NCBI GenBank assembly: GCA_045106765.1
Contig: JBGCFD010000020.1
Location: 17,928-81,927 of the forward strand
Direction of reading: 5' to 3'
Origin: CAJQQY01 sp045106765
Lineage (GTDB): Bacteria > Bacteroidota > Bacteroidia > Chitinophagales > Saprospiraceae
DNA: 64,000 bases
A program made the position numbers and the translations under genes. Under the pieces are notes generated by a model, which was given only the letters and a program-made list of their open reading frames with translations, was not told the origin of the DNA and did no database searches. Below are positions 62,028-64,000 of this stretch, one piece after another. Each line of letters starts with the position of its first letter. Positions within the stretch are counted from its first letter, which is position 1.

Positions 62028-62966
62028 TCAATGAATTCTTGTTTGAAATGATTCAACCTGACTTAAAATATTTTCACACAGTTCATGTGTCTTCCAAATA
62101 TCTTCAATTGATTCAAGATTAAATCTTCTTTCTTCCAAAACATTTATCCAATTTTCAATCATATCAACAAATCCCCTTTTGTATAAAGTAGGTTCCCAAT
62201 TATTAAAATTTAGAGCGTTTTCTTTTCCATTTGTAAAATGAATTCCAGCGTTTAAATCATTAATTACCCATTTATTTCCTGGTGTAAAATACTCGATTCT
62301 TTCCTCTGTTTTTCCACTAATCCGATTCATTCCTCCAAATAAAAATGTTTCTCCTTGTTGCCATTGGACGTGAATATTTTCTAATTTTTTATTTTTAATT
62401 CTTGAAATAACATTCAAATTTTGAATTGATCCTTTTCCTAAAAAACGAAGACTATCAATTACATGAATGAAATCATCAAAAATAAAAACTCTTGGATTAT
62501 CTGCTAAATCGATTCTATTTTTTTGCCATGATATTTGAATAGGATTTGATTCTTTTGATAAAGATTTAATTAGTGGAGCAAATCTCCGATTAAATCCTAC
62601 GTATAGAGGCAGTTTATTTTTAGTGGCTAAATCCAATAATCTTTCAGAATCTTCTAAGGAGTAACTTAAAGGTTTATCTACAAAAACAGGAATTTTTGCT
62701 TTTAGTAATTTTGATATAATGGCTGAATGACTCTCAGTTGAACTGTGAACCATTGCTGCATCTGGTTTAGCAGAGATCAGATCATCTAAATAGGAGAAGG
62801 TTTTAGTGATTCTAAATTGATTCGAAAGTTTGTTTAAGGTTTGATTATTTCTTGTGCAAAGGATCGGTTCAACTTTGGGATGATTGGCCAAAATTGGTAA
62901 ATAAGCTTTTTGAGCAATATTCCCTAATCCAATTAATGCAATCCTTTTTTTTGATTTATCTGACAT
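62028..62966 (-). CDS. Gfo/Idh/MocA-family oxidoreductase
   Basis: A 312-residue NAD(P)-dependent dehydrogenase. The Rossmann motif 'IALIGLGNIAQKAYLPIL' (residues ~9-26) is followed by 'VFVDKPLSYSLEDSERLL', with the catalytic Lys of 'DKPL' near residue 98. 'PLYVGFNRRFAPL' and 'DDFIHVIDSLRFLG' (His in the active site) follow. The length and pattern match the short MviM/virulence-factor branch. The sugar or inositol substrate is not defined. The downstream minus-strand lipoprotein gene lies 50 bp upstream on this strand and may be cotranscribed. Confidence 0.88.
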   Translation of the reverse strand: MSDKSKKRIALIGLGNIAQKAYLPILANHPKVEPILCTRNNQTLNKLSNQFRITKTFSYLDDLISAKPDAAMVHSSTESHSAIISKLLKAKIPVFVDKPLSYSLEDSERLLDLATKNKLPLYVGFNRRFAPLIKSLSKESNPIQISWQKNRIDLADNPRVFIFDDFIHVIDSLRFLGKGSIQNLNVISRIKNKKLENIHVQWQQGETFLFGGMNRISGKTEERIEYFTPGNKWVINDLNAGIHFTNGKENALNFNNWEPTLYKRGFVDMIENWINVLEERRFNLESIEDIWKTHELCENILSQVESFQTRIH

Positions 62967-63016
62967 TACGCTAATCTAATAATTTTACTTTGATATGTTT
63001 TTAAAATTAAATTGAA

Positions 63017-63571
63017 CTAGTTTGAATAGTCTTCGATCAGTTCATGAACTTTGTTGATTGAAGTTGTTTTTTCTCTAACCCATTTCTTTTCCTCTTTTCG
63101 ATACACCACTAAATTTCGAGATAAATTTTTCTTATTCTCCAATTCAAGTACCACTTTTTTAAATTCTTTTCCATTGAAATAAAAAATAATTTTTTCAAAA
63201 AGGAAGTCATCAATTTGCTGAATATTATCTGGAAATGGATTCCTATTGAAATGATCTCCATTAAAGGTTATTTTTCGTTTGATGATTCCTCGGTCATCAA
63301 AACTTTCCCATTTATAATTGTAAAATTTTTCTCGCCCATGTTTTTTCTTTTTGAATAGTCTTTCAAAAATTAAAATTTCTTTTCTCCTCATCTTTTCTAG
63401 GACGACTTTTTTTTGATTGTAAATTTCTAATTTTTTATTGCTTTGTTTTCTTTTTAAAATTCCGTTGGGGAAATATTCTTTAAGTATTGATTTGTTTTGA
63501 GTTTTTGAGATGGAATTTTTTGAAGCACAAGAACAGGTCAAAAGTAAAAGTAACAATAGTATCCTTTTCAT
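63017..63571 (-). CDS. Predicted lipoprotein of unknown function
   Basis: A 184-residue very basic protein. The signal is MKRILLLLLLLTCSC with lipidated Cys at 15 (or 13). The body has MORN/YwqK-like phrases ('YFPNGILKRKQSNKK', 'RGIIKRKITFNGDHF', 'IIFYFNGKEFKKVV'), suggesting short beta-hairpin repeats. No enzymatic motif. It precedes the oxidoreductase gene on the minus strand with a 50-bp gap. Confidence 0.7.
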   Translation of the reverse strand: MKRILLLLLLLTCSCASKNSISKTQNKSILKEYFPNGILKRKQSNKKLEIYNQKKVVLEKMRRKEILIFERLFKKKKHGREKFYNYKWESFDDRGIIKRKITFNGDHFNRNPFPDNIQQIDDFLFEKIIFYFNGKEFKKVVLELENKKNLSRNLVVYRKEEKKWVREKTTSINKVHELIEDYSN

Positions 63572-63616
63572 ATGTTGAGTGATTTTAGAAAAAAATGAAA
63601 GTAGAAAAGAGAATTT

Positions 63617-63661
63617 AATTTAATTATTTGAGAATCTAAATTAAATGAAGGGACTACCTTT
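63617..63661 (+). pseudogene. Decayed histidine-kinase 3' fragment
   Basis: Forty-two of 45 bases match 61834-61878, the 3' part of the membrane histidine kinase. In the same frame it would read II(stop)ESKLNEGTTF, where TGG has become TGA. The frame then continues with unrelated codons. It is a remnant of a duplication. Confidence 0.75.
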
Positions 63662-63803
63662 GTTTTTGAAGAGGTCAGATTTTGTAAATTAAGTAAAAAG
63701 GTTAAAATTCATATTAGATAATATAATTATAAAGTTTTTTCTGTAGATTAGGTTTGCTCTTTCTACCCAAAACCGTTTAAATATATAAAAGGTAGGATAA
63801 GCA

Positions 63804-63819
63804 ATGGCAATATTGTCAT
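63804..63819. promoter_or_regulatory. 16-bp near-palindrome upstream of the edge lipoprotein
   Basis: ATGGCAATATTGTCAT is symmetric except for one G/T pair of positions. It is 24 bp before the ATG at 63843, inside a larger AAAAGGT...ACCTTTT inverted repeat (63787-63831). Possibly an operator or leader hairpin. Confidence 0.35.
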
Positions 63820-63842
63820 ATTAACCTTTTAAATTTTTTAAA

Positions 63843-64000
63843 ATGAAAAATTTTATGTTGTGGAGCAGTCTTGCTCTCTTCTCTTCTCTTCTCTTGTGAA
63901 AATGTAAAAGAACAGAATGAAATTTATGAAAGCAAAATCTCTTCTCCAACTGATTTACCTTTAGCTGCTAAGTCTGCTGAGTTTCTTGCGCTTACTGAAA
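63843..64000 (+). CDS. Lipoprotein gene with CTCTT tract, out of frame, 3' end outside window
   Basis: From ATG 63843 the frame encodes MKNFMLWSSLALFSSLLL and stops at TGA 63897-63899. Four CTCTT pentamers fill 63876-63895. Downstream, another frame reads SCENVKEQNEIYESKIS and stays open to the window edge. With five pentamers (or two) the two frames join and give 'SSLALFSSLLFSC', a perfect lipoprotein signal with lipidated Cys. So the gene is present but OFF in this sequence. The repeat unit and its place in the signal peptide are the same as in Neisseria opa genes. The function of the mature protein is not recognised. A single-unit assembly error cannot be excluded. Confidence 0.7.
63876..63895 (+). 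repeat. CTCTT x4 pentamer tract in signal-peptide coding region
   Basis: Four exact CTCTT units; one more CT lies just upstream at 63874-63875. Gain of one unit or loss of two restores the reading frame of a lipoprotein. Confidence 0.95.

Overview
The window is chromosomal DNA from an AT-rich member of the Bacteroidota. Eight secreted proteins end in a Type IX secretion (T9SS) type-A sorting domain. Promoter-like sites follow the Bacteroidota TTTG / TAnnTTTG pattern, and Shine-Dalgarno motifs are scarce. TPR-linked histidine kinases, a two-component-regulator propeller kinase, a DUF3276 protein and large GEVED/PKD/CotH secreted proteins are typical of Saprospirales- or Chitinophaga-type lineages. 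Genus and species cannot be read from the sequence.

Layout. 1-2 kb: two related T9SS proteins with nearly identical C-termini, then tRNA-Lys, a HAD phosphatase and DNA polymerase IV (minus strand). 4.4-18.9 kb: a secretome block with three zinc metalloproteases and a beta-helix protein, all T9SS-sorted, interrupted by an AGMO-like membrane oxygenase, a tail-anchored unknown and a TPR histidine kinase. 19-21.5 kb: an ABC exporter and a PUR-type nucleic-acid-binding protein. 21.5-22.3 kb: a gene-poor array of stem-loops.

22.3-30.8 kb: a signalling island. A 45-residue double-glycine-leader peptide (22265-22402) is followed by a TPR histidine kinase, a LytTR response regulator, a small unknown, a DyP-type peroxidase and a propeller-type LytS-family kinase. 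31.2-36.4 kb: a two-gene minus-strand operon encoding a caspase-like protease fused to an alpha/beta hydrolase, then a patatin phospholipase fused to a receiver-like domain. This looks like an uncharacterised cell-death or defence-type system.

36.7-49 kb: mostly housekeeping and envelope genes: Omp28-like protein, serine hydrolase, NlpC/P60, lipoprotein, cystathionine beta-synthase family enzyme, LysM protein, KdsB, membrane glycosyltransferase, a frameshifted small membrane protein, NrtR-like Nudix regulator, threonine aldolase and CYTH protein. 49-57.5 kb: a bifunctional-nuclease family protein, EtfBA, a small TPR protein, DapF, a long helical unknown and a TIGR01777 epimerase. 57.8-64 kb: a CotH/lamin-tail T9SS protein, a membrane histidine kinase, a Gfo/Idh/MocA oxidoreductase, a lipoprotein, a decayed kinase tail, and at the right edge a lipoprotein gene interrupted by a CTCTT pentamer tract. 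One additional pentamer would put that gene in frame, so it is a candidate phase-variable locus.

The best leads are the caspase-lipase/patatin-receiver pair, the leader peptide beside two histidine kinases, and the CTCTT contingency-like lipoprotein. All functions are inferred by reading motifs; no database search was run.
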